NCBI GenBank assembly: GCA_036898135.1 | Contig: CM072511.1 | Coordinates: 158,485,652-158,549,651, forward strand | DNA from: Oncomelania hupensis | Taxonomy: Eukaryota; Mollusca; Gastropoda; Littorinimorpha; Pomatiopsidae | Length of the DNA stretch: 64,000 nt | Direction of reading: 5' to 3' | In this document: piece by piece, positions 9,701-24,200 of the stretch | How positions within the stretch are numbered: the first letter of the stretch is position 1 | Layout of the letters: every line of letters begins with the position of its first letter | Notes under the pieces: generated by a model | What the model was told of the DNA's origin: nothing | What the model saw: only the letters and a program-made list of their open reading frames with translations | Databases searched by the model: none | Translations under genes and position numbers: made by a program

Positions 9701-12700
9701 CTTGTAAGGCACACTTTAGGGTTGTAGCCTTTGTTGTGAGTTTGTTGTTGGTGAAGAATGTGTGGTATGACATTGCAGATGGTCTCCGACTGCACATCGT
9801 TTGCCGTCCACAATGAGTTTCTGCTGATGAGCACTCTCAGTCACACCATCAGGTGCATCAATAGGCACACAGCGCTTAAAGGTACCTTGAAACAAAACAT
9901 GATTATCTTCTTCTTTTTCATTTTCCTACTCCTTCTAATGACGAACAGCTTTGCATCATTATGATTACCTGTAGAAAAAAGAACTGTTAAGTTTCACACC
10001 ACCTTAGTAAGTGGCTGTCTTTCTCTTTCAGTGCAAACTCTGAGATATAGTTCTTTTTTTTTCTACATGTTCCTCCAGTGTTTGTTAACAAACCTTTACC
10101 TACAAAATACGAGTTCAGTTTGATGTTGTTTGGTTGAGCTGTTTGGCAGCTGCAAGACAATCTTCTACTTCCTTGCTGGTAACTTCTTTAGAGAGATATT
10201 GAAAATAATAGACATGTTGTATTGGTTTACATTGATAGAGCAGTATGATTCTATAACCTTATCCAAAACGTAAGTTTTGTTTTAAAGGATTTTTATCACG
10301 GTTTTAATCTTTTTAAGAACTTTTGCCATTTTTAAACCTTTGTATTATCATTAATATAACTTGGAAAAAAAACAACCAAACATTTCAGACCTGCCCAATC
10401 TGTCGGACGGCAAGGCTCACCCATTTGACGAGAGCGTGCGTCGAGTGGAGAGAGGTTCTCGCATTGTGACGGTGGTGGCGGAGGACACCAAAGTTGTGCT
10501 GCAGATGCCGCGCGGTAACCTAGAGGATATACACCCTAGAGCTTTGGTGCTGGCCTCTGTACGACATCACCTGGACAGGTTAGCATTAGCACAATTTAGG
10601 ATAACATGAATGGGTGGGTGTGTGTACAGCAAAGGCAGGAAGTTGCCTCACCTAAGGAGAGGAGACTGGATTTGGTGATGGCATCTTGGAGACACGCCAT
10701 TGTAAGTGCTCTGTGTCCCCCCTTGGGGTGCCGGAGTTTTCTTTATAAATATATATCCCCACTCTGTGGAAATGTAGTGCTTTAATTTATCACTGTTTCT
10801 GTCATTCCCATTTGTTCTTTCTTGTTCCTAATCTGTTCTATCAATCTACTATCTTCTTCGATAGACCAGTCACCGATCTTTTTTTTTAAAAACTCTCCCA
10901 AACTCCTCATTTGTGTATGGGTTCTATTGGGTCTGCTTTGGGATATTGGATGCTTTTTTGCCAAATGGTTGGTAGGGCTTTCTAGGGTGTTATTATTTAG
11001 CAATGTAGGCATTTTATATGTTATGTTATGCGTTAATATTTTATATTTTTATGTTTATATTCTTTTTTGTTTGTTTTGTAAACAGGGTTTCACTAAATTA
11101 GAATTTATCCTGTGCATCTCCTGCATGGGATTCCTTTATTGTAAAGTGGCCGGCTGATGTAGTGCCTTCAGTGTTACCATTAGGGTTGTTTCAGCAGATC
11201 TTTTATACATATGAGGGATGAGCCCTCTTTCAACCAAGTTGTGGTCCCGATTCAGCTCTTTGCAGTCCGCTGGACACACTGACTCAACCAAAGCTTTTAG
11301 GTTTTGAAGCTAGTTTAGCCAGGCTAGCTATAAATAGCTTCGCCGGTGCTCTTCTTTCCTTTCCTTTCACTGAAAGGTAGGGTGTAGGCAAGCTATAAAT
11401 AGCCCGCAGCCAGCAAAATGTGGGAGAACCTAAGAGTGCTGCTCACATAGGCATTGAGCTGGTGTGTGGACCCTTTAAACAATGACCAACTAACTAACTG
11501 CTCTGTTTGAGAAAAATAAAGTTGTATTGTAGTGTATAAAAACCAGTTCACGAAACAGTTTTGGCTTTAAAAAACCCAAATTTTAGGGGATGGAATAACT
11601 CAGTTGGTAGAGGCCAGTACTTGCAAAGCATGCATTGGGACATGATCCCACTCTCTGAAACCATACCCTGTGGCTGAGGTGTTAAAAAATTTATAAATGT
11701 AAACCTTTTGTGAGGTCCATTTGTTGCTGCCATTTAAAAAAAAATTATTTATAGATTTATTTTAAAATGTATTTATTTAACTTGAATAGTTGAAGGAATT
11801 TTTTAAATTTTAAAATTGTGGTCAATTTCCAATCCTCAGATGTGAGTACATTCCAGCGTTTGGGATCATGAAGAAACATCGGATCAACCTCAACTTGCTG
11901 TATGACCACAACCCCACAGCCTTCCTCACCAACATCTGCAGCTTCCTGGAAAAAGTGGACAATGTTTCTGACATCAACCTCTTTCTGACGGAGCTCCAGT
12001 AAGTCACCACCGAAAATGAAAAATACATTTTTTGTTTCAAATCTGTGCGAAATGAGTTCTGTATAATCTAAAAATTGTGTTCATACAAAATGTTAGTCTG
12101 TCCCTTTGGCCTGTGCTTTATAAAACAAAACAAAATAAAAACTAGGAAATTATCATTGGATGAATGAACTCATTTGAAAGTCAAGGTGGCAGGTGCAAAA
12201 TGGACTGAATTGTTTTGTTAAATATAAAATAAATGTATTAGTCTTATTGTAGAACTCTGCTGGAGCAGGAAAAACAACAAAACATAACTGAATTGTATAT
12301 TCTAAGTATAAGACATACAAAATTTTATTTGTCCAGAGATTGCCAAGGAGAAGTTATTTCCGGCTTTGAAAAACAAAGCAATAATAATAAAAAATTATAA
12401 AGCGTATGCAACCCAAGGGCCATAAATTTCAAAGCACAATTCCCTTTGTAGGCATGTGGAATGCTGGGAGTGACTAGGCCTTATACATCGCACAAGAGGA
12501 AGGAAAACGAGAAATAAGTTAATGTCTGTATTGTAAATGTATGCTATTTCCAGAGAAGATAATGTGACGGTGACCATGTACACCGCAGCCTACAATCACC
12601 ACACAGCTCCCACACCATCACCAGCAGCAAGCACCACAAAAGTCAGCAAAGTCAACAAAGTCTGTGATGCAGTCAGGACTGCTCTGGAAAACAAAGGAGC

Positions 12701-15700
12701 TGATGACTGGTAAGCCAGGACTTTATTTCTTTGCATTAATTGCCCAGTATAAAGAAGAAAAAACAACAACCAGAGGACATGGGAATATTCACCTGACAAT
12801 GCTGGCCCTTAGAAAAGCTGTTGCCCGGATAAAGGTGGACTTGGGAAAAGAAACTCTTAACTCCTTTCTCCCCTACAATGGAAAAGTTGACAACCTTTAA
12901 CTTGCCGTTTGATGCTGTTTTTGTTGGCAGGTACCGCAGGGTCCTGTTGACCACGCTTGTAAAGAAGTCTCCCCCTGAGCTTGACAAGGCACTGGACATG
13001 GTCTGGCAGCTCAAAGGTAGGGAATTTAATTTACGAATCTTTGTGATACGCGTTGAGCAAGTTGACTTCATATGTAGAAAAAGGTTTGTTTGTTATAAAC
13101 ACTTGATTCAGACATGACAATAGCAACTGCTCTGTATAAGTAAACATTAGTATAATGGTTCTTCTAAAATTCTCTACCAGCTCCAGAGAACATATACCAC
13201 AATTCCCAGGCTACATAGTTAAACTTTTACAAATTGAACTCTTGGTCCCTCATTGGTTGAATAGCGCCTTATCTGCAACCTGAAAGTTGTGGCATAAGTA
13301 TGTATGTATGATGTATGTATCATGACTATTTTTGTGTTGTGTAGGGAAAAAGCTGGAGTATGTGGGAGCAGATGCAGCACTGACCTATCTCTTGTTTCTG
13401 GTGGATGTCAACAAACTCTACCTTGCTGCACTGGCTACTTATAACTTTGATCTCGTCCTCATGGTCGCAGAGAAGTCGCAGAAGGTGAAAACAACAATTC
13501 TTACGTGAGAGTAGAGAAAGAGCAAGGGTGCTTAGAGCACTCTGTCAGTTGGCGAACTCAAAACAAAGAACAATGGGCACAGACGCTGTAACACTTGCAG
13601 CTCTCTCACTGCCATAATGCTCACTCATTTCTTCCCCAGGTAAGGAGGATGTGGAGGATTGCACTATACAAGACAACAACATCATCAACATCAATACCTT
13701 TTTGTCAGGTTTCACTGAATCGTGCACTATCTCTCATCACGCACTGACAGATACCTTTCAGTTTCATTAGGTGTGAAAGTTAACAAGCTAGTGAACATTC
13801 TGGCGGACTACTGACTTTTGGCTGGGTCACTATATTCTGGTGGGCGAGTTGAAACTTTGTTTTCAGCATTGCTGCAGGGGGAGAAAGCAAGACGTAAAGA
13901 AGGGAGCACATGCTTTTGCATTTGTGTGCACGAGCGTTTGGGGTGTGGTGTTGGTTTTAGGGTTTCTCATGAACCTTGTATGCTCCGAGTGCAGGGCTGA
14001 TTCACAAAGGGGCAAGAAAATTTTCGTGTTCCTCCTGAAATGACCCTTTAGACTGTGTTTAACTTCTTTCTTTACTTCTCGATGTGTCCAGGATCCTAAA
14101 GAGTACATTCCTCTCCTGAATAAATTGCGAGGCATGGAAGAGAATTATTGCAAGTTCACCATCGACTGCTACCTCAAGAACTTCTCTTCCGCCCTCAAAC
14201 ACATCGCTCTGTGTCGTAAGTCCTTGCCGTGTTCTTGTTCTTTATGATTTGTCAGTGTGTGTCAGTAAAAAGACATCAATACAGCCGTTGCAAGGTCGCT
14301 CGGTCCCATGTTATTCATGCACAATGTGTTTGACTCATTTACAGGTGGTAACTCCCTATTAAAAATGGCTTATAATAACCTTTGTAAATAGTACTACATT
14401 TGCATGAAGTAATGTGATCCTATTGAAAATGGCTTATAATAACCTTTGTAAATAGTACTACATTTGCATGAAGTAATGTGATCCTATTGAAAATGGCTTA
14501 TAATAACCTTTGTAAATAGTACTACATTTGCATGAAGTAATGTGATCCTATTGAGAATGGCTTATAATAACCTTTGTAAATAGTACTACATTTGCATGAA
14601 GTAATGTGATCCTATTGAAAATGGCTTATAATAACCTTTGTAAATAGTACTACATTTGCATGAAGTAATGTGATCCTATTGAGAATGGCTTATAATAACC
14701 TTTGTAAATAGTACTACATTTGCATGAAGTAATGTGATCCTATTGAGAATGGCTTATAATAACCTTTGTAAAGAGTACTGCATTTGCATGAAGTAATGTG
14801 ATCCTATTGAGAATGGCCTATAACCTTTAGTACAGTGGAACCTCCGGTATCCGTCTCTCTGGTATACGACTCCCTTTGTTATGTGACCTGAAAACTTCTG
14901 ACGGATTGACTTCCAATAATAAATGACCTCTGGTATGCGACAACCTCGTTTATGCGACCAGCGACCGTGTCTTAAGCCCTTTATACGACCGTCTTAGGCA
15001 ATTTAAAAGAAATAACAGTTCATTTATTGTCTGTACCTTTCGTTTTTTCTCTTATGTTAGTGTACGCCTGCTGTTGTCTGCTATTTCCGGTTCGCAAGCA
15101 AGGGACATTACTCGCCTACACTGGCTTGTAAAAATGGTGTCGCACAAGAGGAAAGTTTTGAGTTTGGCAGAGAGAAAGTTTTTCCCTGTTCAAAATGTCT
15201 GAGGACACGACTGTTTTCTATTTTTGAAGTTGTGAATAAAAGACAAAGCTAAAAATGAAATATGTTTTACAGTTTTCTTTGTCAGAGAATACATGCTGGT
15301 GAGTGTGAAAATTATGACTAAATACTCCTCCGAGCATGACCCTCCCCCCCCACCACCTCTTGTTTCCGGTTTAAGACCACCTCTATTATAAGACCGTTTT
15401 TTCTCAGATTTTGGACGGTCGTATACCGGAGGTTCCACTGTACTACATTGGCCTGAAGTAATGTGATCCTATTGAGAATGGCCTATAACCTTTGTAAATA
15501 GTACTACATTGGCATGAAGTAATGTGATCCTATTGAGAATGGCCTATAACCTTTGTAAATAGTACTACATTGGCCTGAAGTAATGTGATCCTATTGAGAA
15601 TGGCCTATAACCTTTGTAAATAGTACTACATTGGCCTGAAGTAATGTGATCCTATTGAAAATGGCCTATAACCTTTGTAAATAGTACTACATTGGCATGA

Positions 15701-18118
15701 AGTAATGTGATCCTATTGAGAATGGCCTATAACCTTTGTAAATAGTACTACATTGGCATGAAGTAATGTGATCCTATTGAAAATGGCCTTTGTAAATAGT
15801 ACTACATTGGCCTGAAGTAATGTGATCCTATTGAGAATGGCCTATAACCTTTGTAAATAGTACTACATTTGCATGAAGTAATGTGATCCTATTGAGAATG
15901 GCTTATAATAACCTTTGTAAATAGTACTACATTTGCATGAAGTAATGTGATCCTATTGAAAATGGCTTATAATAACCTTTGTAAATAGTACTACATTTGC
16001 ATGAAGTAATGTGATCCTATTGAGAATGGCTTATAATAACCTTTGTAAATAGTACTACATTTGCATGAAGTAATGTGATCCTATTGAGAATGGCTTATAA
16101 TAACCTTTGTAAAGAGTACTGCATTTGCATGAAGTAATGTGATCCTATTGAGAATGGCCTATAACCTTTAGTACAGTGGAACCTCCGGTATCCGTCTCTC
16201 TGGTATACGACTCCCTTTGTTATGTGACCTGAAAACTTCTGACGGATTGACTTCCAATAATAAATGACCTCTGGTATGCGACAACCTCGTTTATGCGACC
16301 AGCGACCGTGTCTTAAGCCCTTTATACGACCGTCTTAGGCAATTTAAAAGAAATAACAGTTCATTTATTGTCTGTACCTTTCGTTTTTTCTCTTATGTTA
16401 GTGTACGCCTGCTGTTGTCTGCTATTTCCGGTTCGCAAGCAAGGGACATTACTCGCCTACACTGGCTTGTAAAAATGGTGTCGCACAAGAGGAAAGTTTT
16501 GAGTTTGGCAGAGAGAAAGTTTTTCCCTGTTCAAAATGTCTGAGGACACGACTGTTTTCTATATTTGAAGTTGTGAATAAAAGACAAAGCTAAAAATGAA
16601 ATATGTTTTACAGTTTTCTTTGTCAGAGAATACATGCTGGTGAGTGTGAAAATTATGACTACATACTCCTCCGAGCATGACCCTCCCCCCCCACCACCCC
16701 TTGTTTCCGGTTTAAGACCACCTCTATTATAAGACCGTTTTTTCTCAGATTTTGGACGGTCGTATACCGGAGGTTCCACTGTACTACATTGGCCTGAAGT
16801 AATGTGATCCTATTGAGAATGGCCTATAACCTTTGTAAATAGTACTACATTGGCATGAAGTAATGTGATCCTATTGAGAATGGCCTATAACCTTTGTAAA
16901 TAGTACTACATTGGCCTGAAGTAATGTGATCCTATTGAGAATGGCCTATAACCTTTGTAAATAGTACTACATTGGCCTGAAGTAATGTGATCCTATTGAA
17001 AATGGCCTATAACCTTTGTAAATAGTACTACATTGGCATGAAGTAATGTGATCCTATTGAGAATGGCCTATAACCTTTGTAAATAGTACTACATTGGCAT
17101 GAAGTAATGTGATCCTATTGAAAATGGCCTTTGTAAATAGTACTACATTGGCCTGAAGTAATGTGATCCTATTGAGAATGGCCTATAACCTTTGTAAATA
17201 GTACTACATTGGCATGAAGTAATGTGATCCTATTGAGAATGGCCTATAACCTTTGTAAATAGTACTACATTGGCCTGAAGTAATGTGATCCTGTTGAAAA
17301 TGGCCTATAACCTTTGTAAATAGTACTACATTGGCATGAAGTAATGTGATCCTATTGAGAATGGCCTATAACCTTTGTAAATAGTACTACATTGGCATGA
17401 AGTAATGTGATCCTATTGAAAATGGCCTTTGTAAATAGTACTGCATTGGCTTGAAGTAATGTGATCCTATTGAAAATAGCCTATAAGCTTTGTAAATAGT
17501 ACTGCATTGACATGAAGTAATGTGATCCTTACAGTAGTGCAATGTCATCGCTGATCTCAGATTTAACCTCACAATGACAAGAGCAGCCCATAATGGACTA
17601 TTGCCTGACACTCGATCTTAACCTATTTCTCTTGTCTAATATCTGCTGAGCCCAACCACTCCGATACATTTGATTTTACCTTCATTGTACATTTGGTTTC
17701 ATGCAAGTGCAGTGCTATTTGTAAAAATGACAAGCAATGTTCAATACCAAGTTATTTATCAACTACTCTGCACATGTTGCTGTTGGTGTAAATTGTGGCA
17801 ATGACAAGCAATGTTCAATACCAAGTTACTTTTCAACTACACTGCACATGTTGCTTTTGTGGGTAAATTGTGGCAATGTCTTTTCCTTTCATTTATAGTG
17901 CAGCGAAGTTTCTTGCAATGCTGGTCCCTTCTTGAGGCCAGAAGATGAACGTCTTGTACTTAATGTGTTGTGCAGGACCTGATCACTTTGAAGAATGTCT
18001 GACTCTCGTGAAGGAACACAAGCTGTACACAGAGGCACTGAAAGTCTTCAAACCACAAAACACGGAATTCAAGGTACTGTAGATATAAAGTGGATTGCTC
18101 TCTGTCTGTCTCTCTTTC

Positions 18119-18151
<33 letters not shown>

Positions 18152-19415
18152 TATAATTATAATTATAATACCTGCTATGTGCACGCTGTTCCCAAAATCA
18201 CCGATCAGGCTCTAAGCGTGGTGGTCTGTACCAACATACTCACATGTTTACCCACTATCGCACATACAACAAACACACATTTTTTACTCAAACATGTGGT
18301 GTAAAGGCAGGGAGGTCACTATTAGACCTCTTTCTTTTTACCATATTGGGGTGTTGTGGAAATGTAGTGCTTTCAATTACCATTGTTTCTGTCATTCTCA
18401 TTTGTTCTTTCTCGTTCTTCTATCTTCTTCGCTAAACCAGTCACCTATCTTTTTTCTTCAAAACTTTCGCAAAACTCCTCCTTTGTGTATGGGGTCTGTT
18501 GGGTAAGCTTGGGGATATTGGACGCTTTCTGCCAAATGGTCACTAGGGCTTTCTATAGTATTATTATTATTTAGCAATTTAGGCATTTTATATGTTATGT
18601 GTTTTGTTAATATTTTATCATTTAGTTTCATTATTTATATTCTATTTTGTTTTTGTAAACATGGGTTCGATAATTTAGAGTTCAGCCTGAGCATCCTCTG
18701 TCTGAAAGGCATTTATTGTAAAGTGACTGGCTGGTGGAGTGCCTTCACTGTTACCATTAGGGCTGTTTTAGCAGATCTTTTATACAGATGGGGAGTCCTC
18801 TTTCAATCAAGTTGTGGTCCCGATTCTACTGTTTGCAGTCTGCTGGACCCTATAAACAATGACTGACTAGCTAACTAACCTCGCTCTCACCATAATTTTG
18901 TGGGGGGGAGGGGGGGAAGGGGGAAATTATAATGATACCAAATATTGTATATATATATATGTATAAATGCGCTTTGTCCCTAATTAACTGATCAGACTAA
19001 ACGCGTGTTGATTAAAAGTTTTAGAATTTTCATTTTATCACGTTATTTTAAATTTTCGTTGATACATTTGTTTTCTTTTGCAGACCATAGCAAGAGAGTA
19101 TGGCTACTACCTGCAAGAAAAGAACCGTCACGATGAGGCAGGGATCGTGTTTGCGCGAGGGGAGTGCTGGCAGTTTGCCTATGACGCCTTCAAGCTGGCC
19201 TTGAATTGGCAACAGGCTGTCTGCATGGCTGTGGAGCTCAAGTTTGACCAGGCCAAAATGGTGGAGATGGCTCGAACCATGGCTGTTCGCCTGAAGGACA
19301 CCAAGAGGTACAGGGACGCCGCTATGCTGCTTGAAGTCATTGCACAGGTGACGGTGTAATAATAACAAATTATAAATAAAATAGTAATGAAAACAATTAC
19401 TTGGCACTGACTACA

Positions 19416-19471
<56 letters not shown>

Positions 19472-21200
19472 GGCATTATAGAATATTTCGTGTGTGTGTG
19501 TGTATCCATCTCACCTCCTTCTTTCCCTCTTTCTGACTGCCTCTGTCTCTGTCTCTCTGTGTATAGTGTTTTTCTCTCTTTGTATAGTGTTTTTGTATCA
19601 GTGTATAGTGTTTTTCTCTCTTTGTATAGTGTTTTTCTATCTGTGTATAGTGTTTTTCTATCTGTGTATAGTGGTTTTCTCTCTGTATAGTGTTTTTCTC
19701 TCTGTGTATAGTGTTTTTATATCTGTGTATAGTGTTTTTATATCTGTGTATAGTGGTTTTCTATCTGTGTTTAGTGGTTTTCTATCTGTTTGTAGAGTTT
19801 TTCTATCTGTGCATAGTGGTTTTCTATCTGTGTGTAGAGTTTTTTCTATATGTGTATAGTGGTTTTCTATCTGTGTATAGTGGTTTTCTATCTGTGTATA
19901 GTGTTTTTCTATCTGTGTGTAGAATTTTTCTGTGTATAGTGGTTTTCTGTGTGTAGAGTTTTTCTATCTGTGTATAGTGGTTTTCTATCTGTGGTTTTCT
20001 ATCTGTGTATAGTGGTTTTCTATCTGTGTATAGTGGTTTTCTATCTGTGTGTAGAGTTTTTATATATGTGTATAGTGGTTTTCTATCTGTGTATAGTGGT
20101 TTTCTATCTGTGTATAGTGGTTTCCTATCTGTGTGTAGAGTTTTTCTATCTGTGTATAGTGGTTTTCTATCTGTGGTTTTCTATCTGTGTATAGTGGTTT
20201 TCTATCTGTGTGTAGAGTTTTTATATCTGTGTATAGTGGTTTTCTATCTGTGTGTAGAGTTTTTCTATCTGTGTATAGTGGTTTTCTATCTGTGTATAGT
20301 GGTTTTCTATCTATGTGTAGAGTTTTTCTATCTGTGTATAGTGGTTTTCTATCTGTGTATAGTGGTTTTCTATCTGTGTATAGTGTTTCTTTACAGTGTT
20401 TCTGTTGTTTTAGATTTGATGACTTGGATGTTTAGGTCTAGTCTCTGTCTCTCTTTCAGTGTCTGTCTCTCCATGTATATTACTTCTGTCTGTCTCTATA
20501 TAGCGTGTCTTGGCATTGCTTTGACTGTGCTTTAGTGTTGCTGACATGGGTGTGTGTTTACGTGTGTAGGACGTGGAGGAGGCCGTCGTGACTCTGATTG
20601 AAGGACAACAGTGGGAAGATGCCCTCAGACTGGTACATGCTCCTTCTTCTATTTTATTTATTTTGTTACTCTCGCTGCTGTACTGTTTGCCTAGTTAGCA
20701 TCAGGGGAAAACCCAGGCACAACTATGAGGAATACTTCTGACCTAACCATTGCTGTGTTCCTGGGCAAACCACCTTTCTCCATGGGACAGTTACAACAAG
20801 GGCATCCCCAAAGGCGATGAATTTAGTAGTCAGTGAAAAGAAGAAGTTCTTGGCCCATTTTTATTTTCTTTCTACTGGAAGCAGTTTGGGTTGTCCCACC
20901 ACCGTGGCTCGGTGGTAGAGCGCTCGCTTGACACGCCGATGAACCCAGGTTCGAACCCCGTGGTGGGCAAGATAAAAAATGGCCAAGTTTCACTGTCCAT
21001 CTTAGCAGTGTGATTGCTCTGATGGTTCAGTGTTGATTTTAGTCCCTTCCCCCTTCTCACTGGGATGGTTATCCCCCTCTGCCATATCTCCAATGGTGGG
21101 TAGATGTCAACAGACCTGTTTACCTATACCATTTCGCCGTATTTTATACGCAACATTTGACAAAATACGACCAATACAGGACAGTACCAAAAAATACGGG

Positions 21201-21235
<35 letters not shown>

Positions 21236-24200
21236 TCTAGACATAAATTGGTTGTTTTCGGAGCAGTTCGGAGCTTTGGCGGGTTGTTTTTCGGGTAACT
21301 TCGGCGATAAGGAAAATCGACGATGATTGGTTTACGAGTAGTGACATCTCGGATAGGCTATTTCCGCTTTTGTTATGGTCATTCGTTAACAACAATCACG
21401 GCGCCATATTTGGGTGAAAAATGAAACGTCAAGCAGCAAGTGCAAGTGTTGCTGACCCTCAAAAGCCCCCCAAAATACGTGAGCAGGAATTTCTTTCAAA
21501 GTATACTAATCCCTGGCATCGTCGAATCTTCTTTCAGCAAAGTGCATGCTCGATGCAAGTACTGTGAAGTTGACTTTTCTATTTCGCATTCTGGAAAATG
21601 TGATATCGATCGCCATTGTGAGACTAAAAGCCTCCGTGATCGACTTGGTAGAATTTAGGCTGCTGCAACGTGCCAAAGCATACCGAAATTCATGCCTTCA
21701 CAGCAAGTATCTCAAACCGAGCAAGATGTTATCCGAGTCGAGGCCATGTTTTCCGAACTTATTGTAAAGACTAACCTACCTCTCACCACAGCAGATATAA
21801 TAAGTAAAACTGTGAAAAGTGCTTTTCCAGACTCGATGTATTCTGGCAGCAGGAACAAAACAACGGCGATAATTACATCAATGGCAGAAGACCATACCTG
21901 TGTTACACTCTGTTTGATGATGGTGTTTTTCTTTATCAGTATTTGATTCAGCCCCGATGCTGAAGTCCTGATAAGGTGTAACTCAGATTCGTTTATTCAC
22001 ACAGCCCGTCCAAACAGCATACAAATCACAAAGTCGACGTATGAAGTTTTCCACTTTTATTCAGCATACATCAACAACTGCATACAATTCTCAATTCAAC
22101 TCAACAACTTTCACAGCAACTTTCCAAATCACTATCAACAACTTTACTCTCTCAACAACAATCTCGGCACACGATTAAATAACCTCTCTCTTTTCCGGAA
22201 AGATTTCGAATACCGTAGAAATGACGCACTGCCACCAATCGAATAAAAGATCGTCATCACTGACTTACGTCAATACATATTTTTATATCTTCCAGAACGA
22301 CCTCTTGCTTCTACATGTATCGGGAAATTTCTATCAAGAGTAAACACGCATATCCAGAAGATTCTCAAATAATATCGACTAACGCAAATTATCAACGTTA
22401 TACAAAGCCTTTCCTAACAACAATGCAAACTCAAATCAAAGGTAAATAAACGCCATTATTGAATACTTTGCAAAACGAAACGATTAGATCTATCGTGCGC
22501 GCTTCCGACATACTTTCGTTCACGTTTCAACGTAACATAACCCCCCACTCAAGAAGAAATTTACCCAATTTCTTTCAACAACGTTGAAACGTAATGCACA
22601 AGCAAAGTTCAGAATTAAAACTTATTTCAGTCTGTCTGAACACTATCAACGTTCTCAGTTCATTCACACAGAGTCAATGGTTCTCATCTGCAAGTCTTTC
22701 TGGATACTGTCAATGTTCATAGATCATTTACCCAGTCAATGTTTTTCATTTTCAAGTCTGTCATTACCAATATTCTTAGTTCGTCCACACAGTCAATGTT
22801 CTTTCGCTCGCAAGGAATCGACGCCCTCGTCAGTTGCGGTCGTCATCGGCCCAGGGTCAAAGACGACGATCACGCGGGCTTTCCTGGAGTCAGTGCATCC
22901 TCCGTTGTCTTTTTCTTCCGTCGGATGTCCGACGCAGTCGACGTTGTCAGCTCCCAGAATGCATTCGCTGGGTCTCACGGTCGGGTTGGCTTCTGCGGGA
23001 CGGTGGAACTGCTCCCTCAAGGTCTGCAGATGCTCCTTCCAGGTCTGGGTGTGGACTTCATGTTCGACCAAAGTCGTAGAGCCTGGGACATCATTGAAGT
23101 TAGGGGGAAACTCGCCCATAAGGTCCTCGAGCTCCAATGTTTGACCTTCCGTCAAGCTCGGTCCTAGCTTAACATCATCGATGCCTTCTTTGCTGTGGAA
23201 GTCTCCCAGTTCCAACAGTTCTTCGTTGTCAAAGCTGTCGTCGGTCACAGCTGCTGTTGCTGCATGTACAGTCTCTGGCGGCCTCTCCACGTACAGCTTA
23301 AGGAGGTTGGCGTGGTATATCTTGGAATGCTGGCCGACCTTCACCTTGTAGTCGTTGATTCCCACCACGGTCTCCACTTCGTACGGGCCTTTCCACTGCA
23401 TCAGCAACTTATTGTGATCGGTAGGTAGCAGCACCAGCACTTTGTTGCCAGGTTTGAACTTCCTGTTCACAGCCCTACGGTCATAGTAGTGCTTTCCACA
23501 GTCTTGGGACTTCTTCAGGTTTTCTCTTGCTATTTCGAGAGTCTGCTCCAGCTTCTCCCGTAGCTCAAACACGTACTGGTAGCTGTTCTTCACCTCTGGG
23601 GTGTCTACTTCTTTCGTCCACAGTTCTTTCAGGATGTGCATCGGCCCTCGGATGGTTCTTCCGTACAGCAGCTCGAACGGAGAAAAGCCGGTGGACTCCT
23701 GCGGTACTTCTCTGTAGGCGAAAAGTAGGGCGTTGATGTAGCGATGCCATTGTCTGGGCTGCTCGCTGCACAGTTTCTTCAGGGTGGACTTCAGCGTAGC
23801 ATTGAACTTCTCGACAAGCCCGTTGCACATTGGATGGTAGGGTGTCGTAGTTAAATGTCGGATGCTCAGCAGTCTGTTGACCTCCTTCATGCAGTCAGAG
23901 ACGAACTGCGTCCCGAGGTCTGTCAGAATTTCTTCAGGCACTCCAAGCCTACTGAACATGTCCACCAGTGCCTCTGCTACAGTTTCAGTGTCAATCTTCT
24001 TCAGTGGCACTGCTTCTGGGTACCGAGTCGCATAGTCCACTAAAGTCAGTACCCATCGATGACCTTCTTCACTCGGAGGTCTTATTTCGCCGATTAAGTC
24101 TAAGGCCACCCTCTTGAAAGGTCGGTCGATCAAAGGCATTCTCTGCATTGGCACTTTAGGGACCCTTCCTCGAGGTATGGTCTTCTGGCAAATGTCACAC

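Larger units (their letters stand above)
14346..17530 (+). repeat. 61/64-bp tandem satellite array in ELP1 intron
   Basis: More than 30 head-to-tail monomers built on gaagtaatgtgatcctattg. One class is 64 bp (gcttataataacc), the other 61 bp (gcctataacc, three bases shorter). The 64-bp class dominates 14346-14830 and 15870-16130, the 61-bp class the rest. Two identical-position pogo-like MITEs interrupt it (14833-15440, 16174-16781). Confidence 0.95.

Noticed and set aside
15190..15438. 82-residue frames in the pogo-like MITEs (also 16531-16779)
   Set aside because: Short, identical because the MITEs were duplicated; no transposase motif.
14346..17530. CRISPR-like regular repeats
   Set aside because: Monomers are head-to-tail with no unique spacers; an intronic satellite in a eukaryote.
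19490..20535. Several long open frames rich in Y/L/V/F/S
   Set aside because: They are translations of a 21-bp minisatellite, open in all forward frames because the period is divisible by three.
20895..20967. Functional tRNA gene
   Set aside because: Boxes A and B and an outer stem are present, but the T-stem pairs poorly and the sequence continues into a SINE body.
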